From contig NC_045130.1 of assembly GCF_007655135.1 (NCBI RefSeq), positions 2,976,001 to 3,040,000 on the forward strand: a stretch of 64,000 nt of DNA. Reading direction: 5' to 3'. A program made the translations under genes and the position numbers. Origin of the DNA: Punica granatum. Taxonomy: Eukaryota; Streptophyta; Magnoliopsida; Myrtales; Lythraceae. Positions 12,442 to 23,602 of the stretch are shown piece after piece. The notes beneath the pieces were generated by a model. The model saw only the letters and a program-made list of their open reading frames with translations, had not been told where the DNA came from and searched no databases. The first letter of the stretch is position 1. Each line of letters opens with the position of its first letter.

Positions 12442-14578
12442 TGGCGGCGCTCTGATACTGTCTAATGGCAGGCGTCCTGTTGCCGCTTCCTCATGGTGAG
12501 GAGCTAATTTGATCCTTAGTTTTGAAGAGGAGAGAGGTGGGCGGGGTGGGATCGGGGTGGGATGAAGAAGGTGGGCGAATTCGTAAAGATAAAAAAGAAT
12601 TGGACTCTTTTGAAAACATGTGTGGTTTTTTCTCCGCGGCAGGTGCAAAAATAAGTGTCCAGTCGACGCCCACGTAAGAAATTTACAGCACAAACTGATG
12701 GAACAGTAATGATATGACTTTTCGTGAACCAAAAATAAATCACACGCTTACTGAGAAAATTTAAATCATATGAAAAACATGAAATAGAAGTCAAATGTTT
12801 TTTTAGATAATTTATCCTTTAAATAAATTAAGAAAATTGACATTTTTTTAACCTTTTTTTTTTCTCCTTGAAAGATAATATGAATAACTAGAAAGTGAAA
12901 AACCTTTCTTTTTTTATCACAAAAGTTTTAGGAACAGGACCCTTAGCTCATGACATATAAGATCATAAGTAAGTATGTATTTTGGTATAAAAGTTCTTTG
13001 GATAAACACTATCTTATATGATGGATGCGACTCCTAAATATAATATAATTCAATAACAAATCGTTGACGAACCGTATCAATTGATATGTACGCGAAATTC
13101 AATAACAAATTTAAACAAATGCTTTCCTTTTTTTTTCTTTTTGCCTTATGTGCTTTAGACCATATGTACAATAGTGGTCTCTCAATGGGTCTCTAATGTG
13201 AGCCCATTGTCTGCCATGTAGGAGTCACATCAAAGAGAGACTTACTTAAGAAAAATATAGATTTGAAATTCCAATGATGAGTTTATGAACGATTTTCCAC
13301 TATGATCTTCCAATTTTTATTTAAGCAAAAGAAAAAAAATAGGTTGCTTTAAATGTGTGGTTCGCTACTCTCCACGTGACCTAGAGCGATAGGCCACAAC
13401 AGCTCTTTTGCCTTTCTTAGTTAACAAAAAAAAAAGGGAGATCAATAGCCGCATGAGGCCTATAGCTGCAACGCAACAGCCGCTCATTGGGTCTTTTTGC
13501 AGGGAGAGACGTCCTCTGCAGAGAGATGCAACCAGTGGTGTATCTGTTTTAGATGCGTCTCTCCCAATGCCACGTAGCAACAGAGGTATCCTGAGTGACG
13601 TCGTTGGACACGATCTTGGGCTACGACGCATGAAACCGATTTTTTGAAAGTACACTAATGCACAAAGTATAGGAAGCCAGAGCAGCAGGCATAGTGTGCA
13701 ACTGTGCATCATCATCACATTAAAATTTGGGGTGCAGATAACTACTTTTTTTAAATGGAGGTTCGCTTTTAATTCAATTCATCATTTTGGGGTAATATGT
13801 ACCAAAAAATCAGAATGTGAAAAAAAGTTTGATTTTACGGTAAGCCAACTTTAGCTTTTGCTAATTTTAAAAAAATGCTCATTTTCTTGTGGCATTGAAT
13901 CTAAATCTTGATGAAAGGCCCTCGCAGTTATTAATGATGAATATGATTTAACATGTATTTGATTATCCAAATTAAACTGAAATTAAATTTTCAGCAATTT
14001 GATTAGATTCAATATATTTGATAAACACAAAAAATGACTTAATTTAATTGATTTAAAACGAAAAAGCTCTTAATAATTAAGTAATTGAAATCTACTTATT
14101 TTTCATTGAGTCGATCGGCGGGGAGCTTTTCTCATATTTGCACCGGTGCCCTTCCAATTTCAATTATTTACAACTAAGTCCCGACGCATTTAGTATTCAA
14201 TTAAGGTGTTTTCACTATTTGTAATGAACGTACAAAATACTATACACTTTAATTGAAGTATTAAATACTTGAATTGAAAGTATAACTAAAAAAATACTTA
14301 TATTAATCATGAGTATTAAAAGTATTAGATACTTACATTGAAGTACTTCTTAAACACAAAATATCAGATTTTCATATATGTGGGTGGACTTTCTCCTTTC
14401 AATTTTCCCGTGATGAGCTACTTAGATGGTGACCATTCAGGAAAATTAAAATAAGATACACTATTATTATATCTCGGGAATAATTCTGATAAAATTACGA
14501 GAGATTCTGATATCAGGTTTACTTATTTATATCATGCATCTTATAAATAACCTTTATTTCAATATGAAAAAGGATTTG

Positions 14579-14668
14579 GCAAAAGTCACTATCCCACTAC
14601 GGTGGTCGCCGACCTCTGCTGCTGGAGAAGGCGTCCACATCAGGACGGTTGCGGCCGCCTGACGTGGC
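14579..14668. repeat. Dispersed GC-rich repeat, copy 2
   Basis: Longest of the three copies. It contains AAAAGTCACT, CTACGGTGGTCG and GCCGCCTGACGTGGC, and the last 15 bases are shared with copy 1. Possibly the end of a larger transposon. Confidence 0.55.
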
Positions 14669-14864
14669 GATGACCTTCCAATTTATTGTCCAAAGGCAGA
14701 AAGTTAGGAATAAAGATTTAGTGGGTATTCAACCACTAATTGACTACTATAAACTTACCGTTATAGTATTGAAAGTTTTTCTCTTTTATCTTCATGTGTA
14801 TCAATTATTGATTGAGATTATACAGTCGTGACTGTGTTGCTCCATGAGGAAAAAATTTACATGA

Positions 14865-15050
14865 TCCCGTGTCATGTGACACGAGGTCATCACAGCCATT
14901 TGCCTGTGAGTGGAATGCCGGGTCCACGTAGAGTGGACGGCTGTGATCCCCGTGTCACATGACACGAGGTCAGGGTGATTGAAACACAGGGTCCACATAG
15001 AGTGGATGGCTGTGATTCCCGTATCACATGATACGAGATCATGTAAGATC
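14865..15050. repeat. Tandem repeat with three interrupted palindromes
   Basis: A 69-bp unit starting GGGTCCAC at 14920 is repeated at 14989. Each unit includes a near-palindrome: CGTGTCACATGACACG in the first and CGTATCACATGATACG in the second. A third lies upstream, near 14867, as CGTGTCATGTGACACG, the reverse complement of the first. Function unknown. Confidence 0.7.
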
Positions 15051-15854
15051 CTCTGTATTCGATGAATATCTTATGAGCGGTCGGTAGCTACCACCTCATG
15101 GTAAGGCGCTAATTAATTACTTTGTGTCATTTTTCTTTCCTTTCCTTTTTTTTCCTTTTTAATTTCCGATACATTATCTGTTTAATTTGCACGTTATATA
15201 TGCGGAATTCAAATTATTCGTTCTTAAGGTAATTATAATTTTTAAATTCCTTTTTTTTTTAAGGAAAACAAGATTTTATCAGGAGAAAAAAGAGATTTTA
15301 TGTGGCTTTAGAAGTATGACTTAACTAGAATATATAATAAGGTGTGGCTTCTAAAACTGGAATTTATATGTAGGCTCTGATATAATGTCAAAAAACACTA
15401 GCATGATCATTTAAATCTCTGTCTCACCCAGGAAAGTGTTCGGCAAATCACATAAAATGTGCAAATATATGGAATCACGAGATGTGATATAATTAGTAAA
15501 CTACAGGCATCTTCGTGGCCTTTACCTGCAAAGAAATTCAATAAAAGAGAAATTGGTCTTCCAGCGCTATTATCAATATAACAATGCGGGAGAGGTGATG
15601 TAGTGTTGTGGCATCGTCCCCGACTCAAGATTAAAATGTCCAGTTTTTTATTCTCTTAAGTGCAACTCTCGTATCTTTTTATTTTCTTTCTCTTATCAAT
15701 CTCCCTTTTAATCCACCGACATTACTAATCAAGGTAATTCATATTACCTCTTGATAGGACACGTTGTTATAGTATCTGGAAATCTCAAATCGGATCCTCA
15801 TTTCTGGGGTAAATCGAATATGTCCCATTTCGACAAATACATGATTCCAAGATG

Positions 15855-15900
15855 TGACAAAAAGTCACTGTCGCTCTACGGTGGTCGGTTGCTGCCACTT
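15855..15900. repeat. Dispersed GC-rich repeat, copy 3 (truncated)
   Basis: Contains GACAAAAAGTCACTGTCGC and CTACGGTGGTCGGTTGC, matching the first half of the copy at 14579-14668. Confidence 0.5.
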
Positions 15901-16027
15901 CATCATGATTAACAAGTTAATTCCTGTCTTTTGCCCGTTAGACGCACTCTTTATTCGTTCTTGATTGTCAAGTTAATTCTATTATTACTATTATTTTAAC
16001 AGGAAAATCTTTTAGAGTCTGTTTCGC

Positions 16028-16059
16028 AATAGAGTTAAATTTCGAAATTTAACTCTATT
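16028..16059. repeat. 32-bp perfect palindrome
   Basis: Perfect inverted repeat centred on TTCGAA, with arms including AGAGTTAAATTTC. It lies at the edge of an AT-rich, MITE-like tract (about 16015-16330) and may be one end of that element. Confidence 0.8.
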
Positions 16060-18099
16060 TCCGTTAAAATAAGTAAAAGATAAACATGTAAGTTGGTGAA
16101 AAAAGTATATATATATATATATATTTTATTTAAGTAAGGTTGATGAAGAAAATAAAAAAATAATAATTATATTATTAAATTATGAAAAAAGTAATAAATA
16201 GTTGGACGAATTTAATATTAAAAAATTAAATTAAATAGTAAAAATTTAAAATTTAAAAAAAAAGGAAAAAGTAATGATACTACCTTTGAATTAAAAAAAA
16301 ACGAAAAAGTAAATGGACTGTTAGACACCGAATGGTCAATAGAAGTCTCCTGGTCAATAGTGTGTGTAACAAATTGACGTTTTCTAGAAAAGTAAACCGT
16401 CTCTGCGGGTCATAGAAAGGTGACACGTATGTATGTACTAGGAAGAGCTTATTGTCAAATTATATTATACGTAAAATATTTTGAAATTTTGACTTTATAA
16501 AGTAACGCGAAGGTGGAAACTGGAAAGAGAAAGTGAGAATTAAATGCCGTGCAGAAGAATACAAAAGAGTTGTTCGGAAATACACAGAATTCTTTGTGAC
16601 TTGAATTTTATCTGTTTGGAATTGGACTAGCTATATCATTCATTAATAAATTTTTTTAAACATGAACGTGCCTTGAATGCTTTGCTAATCACTGACGATC
16701 AAATGTCAAAATTCAACATCAAGGTCAAACACATCATCTTGAAAAATGTGAAAGCTCTTCTTGATAATCCTTGTATATAATTAGTCATTTTATGTATGAA
16801 AAATAATATAAAGAGAATTGACCAGCTATCCCAGTGATGATGAAAACGATGACAATATTTGAGGCTGGATTGAGGATGAATCCACCCTAATAATGTGAAA
16901 GGGAAGACCAAATATTTCAGCACTGCTGTTTTTACATTTCGGTCTTCTTTTTTGACTAATTTGACAATTTGAGTTGCAATGATTTCTTAAAAAAATTACT
17001 ATTAAATTTATTTATTTACAAATACCACATTATTATCGAAAAATAAAAAATAATTTATCGGAGGAGCACGTCAACGTTAACGCATAAATGTCTACTCATC
17101 GAAGGCCCGTAACCACTCACTGTAATATCAGATGGGATATTGACCGGGACACAACGCATGCCCTTCATGGGTTGGGCCTCTTTGGCCCACCACTGCCGGT
17201 CTACGTCTCGACCTGACCCGACTTACGCTAAAAGATTATTTCTTGGAAAATTCTATAGAAAGTAAACTAATACTTCACCTGGGAACCAACCTAAGGGTAA
17301 TATGAAACCAGCGGCCTCATTCACTAATCCATATCACAAAGCCACGACCCATACAAATTCCAGACAACACGAAAATCCTGGCTATAAATTTCATCAAATG
17401 ACAAAAGAACGAGGACAAAACTCTCCCATGAATTATGTATAGGATAACGTTATAAATATTATAGCTGCGTGGCCCGGGACTTTTGGGCGCAGGATGGGCA
17501 TGGATTGGGCAGACGAGGAGTCCTTTTAATGCCAGCCTGCCTCTCAACAGTAGTGTTGCGAAACCGACCTAACTAAAGCGGGGTTAGCTCAAGATGCGTA
17601 ATCGCAGGTTGGGTTTAATTGATTAATGCCATCCATACCCTGTCTCCTAGATCTACTTACATAAAAATGTTGTCAACTCATGTGCCGCTCCCATGCATTT
17701 CCGTTCTTTAACATAGGTATGAACATTTTGGAGTTCATATAAATCTTCTATCTTTTAACAATCAATGAATAACTAAATTTTTTTTTTCCGGTGATATGAA
17801 TAATTAATTCTAGCTACTACCTAGTACAAAATGTATTAAAAAATGTCGAAAAAAATTGTCACGATGAAATATTCAAAGGAGAATCTTTCTCTTGTGAAGC
17901 ATCCGACAAATTTGTAGATATTCAATGCACGCCAAGAAAGAGGAAAACTGAATAATAAAGAACTAATAATTGAGTAGACCTGGGAACGCTAACTGAGCCG
18001 AGCTGAGGCCAATGCTCTGCCCGGGCGCAGTAATAACTCGAACAATAGAAATGGACCCCAAACAAAAGAATTTAAGAAGCATATTCGGAATGTTTTCCT

Positions 18100-18105
18100 T
18101 TTATT
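18100..18105 (-). terminator. Putative poly(A) signal of UGT2
   Basis: AATAAA on the minus strand, about 100 bp past the UGT2 stop. A short motif in AT-rich DNA, so position is the only support. Confidence 0.4.
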
Positions 18106-18201
18106 CGTCCTTTATCATAATAACGTTCATGAACCTAAAAGGAGATGGAAGAAAATAATCACCCGAAATTTCCGAGCAGGCAAAACCCATATCATATCAA
18201 T

Positions 18202-20203
18202 CTACTTCCTTGGTGCGAGCAACACCTTATTGATGACCGTTTCAAAATTAACGTAAGACGATCCCGAAGGAGCCGTGGTGGCTTCTCTGGCTTTCTTCTT
18301 CCACTCCAAGGCGTTGTTTCTCATCTTCTTCCCTTTCACCCCTTCCATCATCTCCCTCACGAGCCCTTCCACTTCGTCCCTCTTCACGTCGCTGTTGATC
18401 TCCATCCCTATTCCCCACTCAGTGCAGCAGTACCGGCAGTTCGTCTGCTGCTCTGCGAAGAACGGCCAGCAGATCATCGGGACGCCAGCAGCCACACTCT
18501 CCAGCGTTGAGTTCCATCCGTTGTGGGTCAGGAAGGCCCCGATTGCCGGGTGGTTGAGAACTTCCTCCTGGGCCACCCAGCTCACCATTAGACTCCTCCC
18601 CTCGGTCGCGCTGACAAAGTCTGGGGGTAGAACGGACGAATCACCGGATACAAGGTCGGGCCGGATCGCCCACAAGAAGGTCTGGTTGCTATTGGCGAGT
18701 CCCCATGCAAACTCGGCCATGTGCTCGGACGACATGACTGTTATGCTCCCAAAGTTCACTAAGATAACGGAGTTGGGTTCCTTGGTGTCAAGCCACTCGA
18801 AGCACCCTTGGTCTTCCTTCCACAGGTTGGATCCAATAGATTTCAGCTCAGGGTCCGGGACCTGGTCTAGGAGGTGCTGAAGTGGTCCGATCGTGTACAG
18901 TGGAGGGAGCATGGTCCTGATTGCCCGTAGCACGTTGTCTTCGAACTCGTCCACAGTGTTAAGGACGATTGCAGTGGCTTGTTTGTTTCTCTCGGCTTGG
19001 GTCACGAACCAATTCAACATAATATCTTTGGGATCCGTAGTCCGGATAAAACTGGGCATGTCCTTCAAGCGCATGACTTTCGAACCAGGAATCCAGTCCA
19101 AAAGGGTGTCTAAGCACCCATTTGTTAGGAACGACGCATCTACATACAAAAGAAAGTACAGAAAAGATTTAATCAGATATCATACTATGTAGTTGGAGTA
19201 TTCGTGCATAACACGGGTACAACCTCTAGTAGATGATAAAAAGAGTCTTTTCACATATAAATAATTGATCATATGAATTAAATGATCGATGATTAGTTAG
19301 ATTTTTACTGTAATTTAAATTCCATTAGTCTAGGAATTATGTTAGTCAGACTGTTTTTACATGAGAAGCAAAATGACATAAGAGACTATTGAAACATTTT
19401 TTTTTTTTCAAGTATAAAGGAGAGGCATATAAACCCAATATTCGGGAAAAGAGGCAAGGGAATTTTCATTGTCAATATAAACTTGAAACCTCTTTGTTTC
19501 ACGGAGGATGGGTGCCTCTGCATCACGTTTCATTTTCTCTCTGTTTTTTTTATAACTCAAATAAGTTCCATTAATAAAGAAAGAGTAACTACGTTCCTTT
19601 TCTATATTGCTAATATTAAATCGAACACGACCTTAATTAATCATAAACAGTATCCCAGAAAAAGGAAGCAACTAAACCAACAGACGTACCTTTGAATGGA
19701 ACAATGCCCTTCTCGATCAAAGGCTTGTAGTGCAAGTAGCCCAAGAACCCGCAAGCACTTGCTGTCCAAAGAATCAGCTTTAGCACCCCAATCTCGTCCG
19801 CTGCCTCCAACGTGAACGTCATCACCCCGTCAGAAACTAAGCAACTTACCGGAGGGATCTCACCAGTACGAGCTGTGTTGTTCAATCTTGAGAGCAACTC
19901 CCTGAAGTACGGCAAGCAATTCTTCTCGGTGGAGTAGCATAGGGACGGGATGTCCTGCGTCGCATCGGCCTCGAAGGGCGGGAGACCATCAGGGATCGTC
20001 TCGAACCGGAAGCCAGGAAGGCCCTTCAGGGAGTCGGGCCCCCTCGAATTGAGGAGGCGGCGGTGGTTGAACTCGGTGTTCACGAACGTGATGTGGAAGC
20101 CCCGGTGGTAGAGCAGCTTCGCGAACTTAAACAAAGGGGTCACATGGCCCTGAGCCGGGTATGGAACGAAAACTGCATGGGGCTTGTTTCCCAGAGAGCC
20201 CAT
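18202..20203 (-). CDS. UGT2: UGT85A-type UDP-glucosyltransferase (483 aa, 2 exons)
   Basis: Predicted cytosolic glucosyltransferase. Exon 1 is 20203-19690 (514 bp), the intron is 19689-19140 (GT-AG, 550 bp), and exon 2 is 19139-18202, ending in TAG. Intron position and phase match UGT1. Catalytic His20 and Asp125 (LVSDG) are present, and the PSPG box spans W359-Q402. Two PSPG positions differ from its neighbours: the third residue is Ala instead of Pro (WVAQ), and residue 378 is Asn in THNGWNS, where UGT1 has Cys and UGT3/UGT4 have Ser. The core H-GWNS-E and final Gln remain, so donor binding is probably kept. Its promoter, with TATA and G-box, resembles that of the remnant in unit B; their upstream flanks are duplicates over about 1.5 kb. 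Acceptor not predictable. Confidence 0.93.
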
Positions 20204-20340
20204 TTTCCCTTACTGCGGCCTTGAGGGAAATGGGAACTCAAGTTCGGGAGCTAGACAGAACCAACCACAGTCGAAATGGAAGTTGGATGAATCTTAAAGA
20301 GCTAGTGAGCGATGTAATGGAAGAAGTGCAATTTCCGTGT

Positions 20341-20350
20341 ATATTTATAG
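20341..20350 (-). promoter_or_regulatory. TATA box of UGT2
   Basis: CTATAAATAT on the minus strand, about 140 bp before the ATG. The block CTGGGCTGGCCTATAAATAT is shared with the unit B remnant, and a close variant (CTGAGCTGGTCTATAAATA) occurs before UGT3 and UGT4. Confidence 0.75.
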
Positions 20351-20394
20351 GCCAGCCCAGGAACTTCGGAGGGTCCCGAGTAATGGGGGTTGAT

Positions 20395-20400
20395 CACGTG
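20395..20400. promoter_or_regulatory. G-box in the UGT2 promoter
   Basis: Palindromic CACGTG about 45 bp upstream of the TATA box, a known bHLH/bZIP binding core. The matching place in the unit B copy reads CAAGTG, and UGT3/UGT4 lack it. Regulatory use is inference. Confidence 0.45.
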
Positions 20401-21740
20401 GTAGGTCCTATCACCCTATTTTGAGAGAAAGAGGTTCGCAGATTTATTTTTTATTAGTTAAATTCGATACTCTTTAATTAGTTTTCTTTTTATTTTTCTT
20501 TTTTTTAACTCATGAGCTTCGCTGGCAACTAAAATTTTAAAAAGAAAATGATAAAAAAATATTCTTAATGGTTGTTTAAATTTCAATCCTTGAAGCTACT
20601 CAGGAATGAGACAGAGAATCGGTCCAAGGAGGACATAGACATCGGGTCCAGCATACTCATGAAATTATGAATTACAATTTCAGAACAAATAATGCTCGTT
20701 ATAGTAAGGGAGGTCTGATATATATCATGTACAAGGGAGGTCTGATATATATATCATGTGCATTATAGTGGACTTCTATTTCGTCGGAATTTCTTTTCTT
20801 TCTTTTTTTATTCCTATTTTCAGTAAGAGAATATTTTTTCGATATGTATTTTAATATTCAAAAGTTCGATGGACCCCGGATAATTTAATAGGAGATTATT
20901 TTATTCTTGAATTTGTCCCAATATAAAAATTGAGTTATTCTGTCACGACGAGGTTGATTGGCCTGCACATCATCTTCAGCGTAGGAGTCCCCCGTCGACT
21001 GAATACCTTAACAAAAAAAAAAAACAGCACTACCATGTATTTTGGTTTTTTTGGTGAATCAGCACTACTATTTTTTCCTACACGGCATTGCTGACCCAAT
21101 TATAAAATGGCAGCTTCCTAAATATTAAACAAACAAAAGGCATTTCGCCTTTCGGAGGACGATGTCATCAGCCTTCAAATACGAGGAAATATATCATCTT
21201 CCCATTTTTTATGACGGATGCTATTGCCCATAATTAGAAAGTCTTTCGCTAGAATTATTGTGATGATTTAGCGAATCTGGAAGATCATTTATTTCAAATG
21301 AAATATAATGAGCATTTTACATGCCATGTCCCGGGTTGAGATAAAGTTAGCGCGGGGAGATAGACACCAAGTAAGCGACCTGAAAGGTTTAGTGGGACCT
21401 TGATCTGCTTGATTATAATAAAGGAGAGGGACCAGCGGGTTAGCCGTCGTGTGTCGGCAACGGGCTTAATAAATTTTGGGATTGACTGTGCTATCACCCA
21501 ACTCGTGGCCATAACTAGCTAGTTCCATTGATTCCAGGGTGTGTACTTTCATTATATGCCCAACTAAAACAGTAGAAATATTATATACTCACTTCCGCTT
21601 AAAAGAAGGTCTGTGGCGGTAAACGGAAGCTCCAAGGGGATGGATCACTTGCCAGTCTCCATGGAATTTTGCTTCGAGAAAACAGAAGCTCTGGCACAGC
21701 CCATGCTAAAGAATTGACGCTCTCGAACCATGACGTATCG
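20401..21740. repeat. UGT2 upstream flank, duplicated in unit B
   Basis: Aligns in blocks with 28880-30440: the GGTTGTTTAAAT segment, the GTGGACTTCTATTTCGTCGG segment, the ATTGCTGACCCAATTAT segment and the GAAGGTCTGTGGCGGTAAA segment. No gene recognised; an open frame at 21599-21916 (minus) is broken in the duplicate. Confidence 0.75.
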
Positions 21741-22083
21741 ATTGTGCTATTCATAGCAGACGTCGTGGCCCATACGCAAATTCCGAATATCAATACAATA
21801 TCTGATGATTTGATTCTCTTATTTAAATTTGGTTGGGCCCTTTCGAGATCAGACGGGTAATTTATTGGGTGTACAACACATGCTGAATACTTCCCTAGTG
21901 GGTTGGTGTCGGTCATGTGGCGAGGCTTGGGAGGAGTAAGGTAAAATACCGGACTTGACCAGTACTTAGGTCATGCGCTGCCTTGTGGGCCGTTGAATGT
22001 TCGTCGACCAGCTAGCACGTGGTCTTCCTGGTGGAGGAAGAATTCGTTGGTCTCTATTAAAAAATAAAAAAATAAAAAATAAA

Positions 22084-22088
<5 letters not shown>

Positions 22089-22127
<39 letters not shown>
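22089..22127. repeat. (GA)n microsatellite
   Basis: Uninterrupted GA dinucleotide run of about 39 bp, next to A-rich sequence. Confidence 0.95.
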
Positions 22128-22131
<4 letters not shown>

Positions 22132-22264
22132 CTCATGCCGTATCTCTGCCCAATCCCCCGCTTCTAATGTGCAGTCACTTATACGCTGTTATCATTTTAT
22201 TCATTAATAATTGTAATATGACAGTTCAGAAAGTGATTATACAAAAAAAAAGTAATTGTATTAT

Positions 22265-22430
22265 AGAATTTCCTGTTGTTTGAGTGTCTTTTTTTATTGT
22301 AAGATATATTTATTACAATAAAATAAAAAATTTTAATAGTTAATAAATGGGTATATGATAGTCCACTGATTATCGTATTCGAAAGCTCTTCGTTACAAGA
22401 CGAAAGCGCATACTACTGTGCTAACTCTCC
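22265..22430 (-). mobile_element. SINE-like element, family 1, copy 2
   Basis: The minus strand begins GTTAGCACAGTAGTATGCGC and has a degenerate B box (CTTTCGAATAC) and an AT-rich tail. Aligns with 7025-7180 and 43425-43562. Confidence 0.45.
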
Positions 22431-22466
22431 TTTGATTTGGGCATGGTTTTCGTGATAAGGATCCCT

Positions 22467-22592
22467 TTATATAATTAGCCTTAATGGAAAAAGTTCAAAG
22501 ATGACTCATCAGACAAAACAAAAATGTCACTATATAATTAGCGTTAATGGAAAAAGTTCAAAGATGACTCATGACAGCAAATAAAAATGTCA
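22467..22592. repeat. Tandem repeat, two 63-bp copies
   Basis: The segment starting ATAATTAGC at 22471 recurs at 22534 and continues in both copies through GGAAAAAGTTCAAAGATGAC, with only a few differences. Confidence 0.85.
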
Positions 22593-22599
22593 AGGTTTA

Positions 22600-22775
22600 A
22601 CTAACGTGATTTGGTTCAAGCGATTCGACACTTATTTCGTTAAAATAATGTATTGGGTTCAAGACTTTGTGAATGTAGAAAATCAACGCTGGGAGAGTTT
22701 TACCCTTTAATAGACTGACTTGACTCGACTGAATTAATTGAGACCCAATTGAGCTTTTAGATACTTAAAATTCAT
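22600..22775 (+). mobile_element. SINE-like element, family 2, copy 4
   Basis: The only plus-strand copy. It carries GGTTCAAGCGATTCGAC, TTGGGTTCAAGACTTTG and GTGAATGTAGAAAATC in the same order as the minus-strand copy at 96-283, and ends near an A run at 22780. Confidence 0.55.
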
Positions 22776-23602
22776 AACAAAAAAAAAAGTCAAGGCGTAG
22801 AATACCATAAAGTGGTTGTAGATCATATTTGATTTATTATTTCGAGCTTTTGTGGAGTACAATGACCTAAAGAAAGTAAAAGAGGATTCTTGGGTCTAAT
22901 TCTCGGAAGTGGGTTTCATGTGTAATTTTATTTATGCTCCTAACTCGTACTAGATTAATGTGCTCCATTATAATAACTAAACGAAAGGTAAATTCTATAA
23001 TAACGCTTTAAAAGGCATATCAAAATGATTGGAAAAGAACTCTTATGTGTTTAATTGGTGCTTATATCAAAATGATTCAAAGTAAATCCCATCATTGTAA
23101 TTCAAAAGCTTAATTATAAAAGTTACCATGTGCATCTCGTGCTAGCTGCTATGAGTATATTATCTTTTGTATAAGTTAAAGGAGAATTTTAAGAACTCTT
23201 CTTGACTTGTCACATATTAATCATTAATATATGTTATAAAAAAATTATTTTATCCCACTAATAGGAGAAGCTAGAGAGAAGGGAGAGACGTGAATTGTTT
23301 TCACTCTCGGTGAAAAAAAAAATCGTTTTAAATGAAAATAGATGAATAAATAAAGATGAATGAATTGCCCATTTCAAATCTTTGTTACTTGGCGAATTTT
23401 TCCATATGAAATATATTACTTTATACATATTTTGCACTACACAATGCTAAATACTTACTAATTATTTATAATCAATTATTCAATTAAAATCTTTTCATAT
23501 ATATAGTATTGTATTACGTAAAGATGAATTAATTTGAATATAGAAAGCTTACTTCTATAATTTGATACAAATTACCATAAAATAATATCTTTAAGTCTTA
23601 AT

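Larger units (their letters stand above)
11173..18099. other. Long intergenic stretch, no gene seen
   Basis: No open frame with family features. It holds the repeats listed separately (12362-12441, 14579-14668, 14865-15050, 15855-15900, 16028-16059). A GC-richer patch at 13440-13640 has an open frame on each strand, but it contains a hairpin (GGGAGAGACG/CGTCTCTCCC) and no domain. Confidence 0.45.

Noticed and set aside
13440..13640. A gene in the GC-richer patch with open frames on both strands
   Set aside because: Frames mirror each other over a hairpin-rich segment and show no domain or splice context.
14865..15050. CRISPR-like array
   Set aside because: Only two repeat units of 69 bp in a plant nuclear sequence, with repeats longer than spacers; a tandem repeat explains it.
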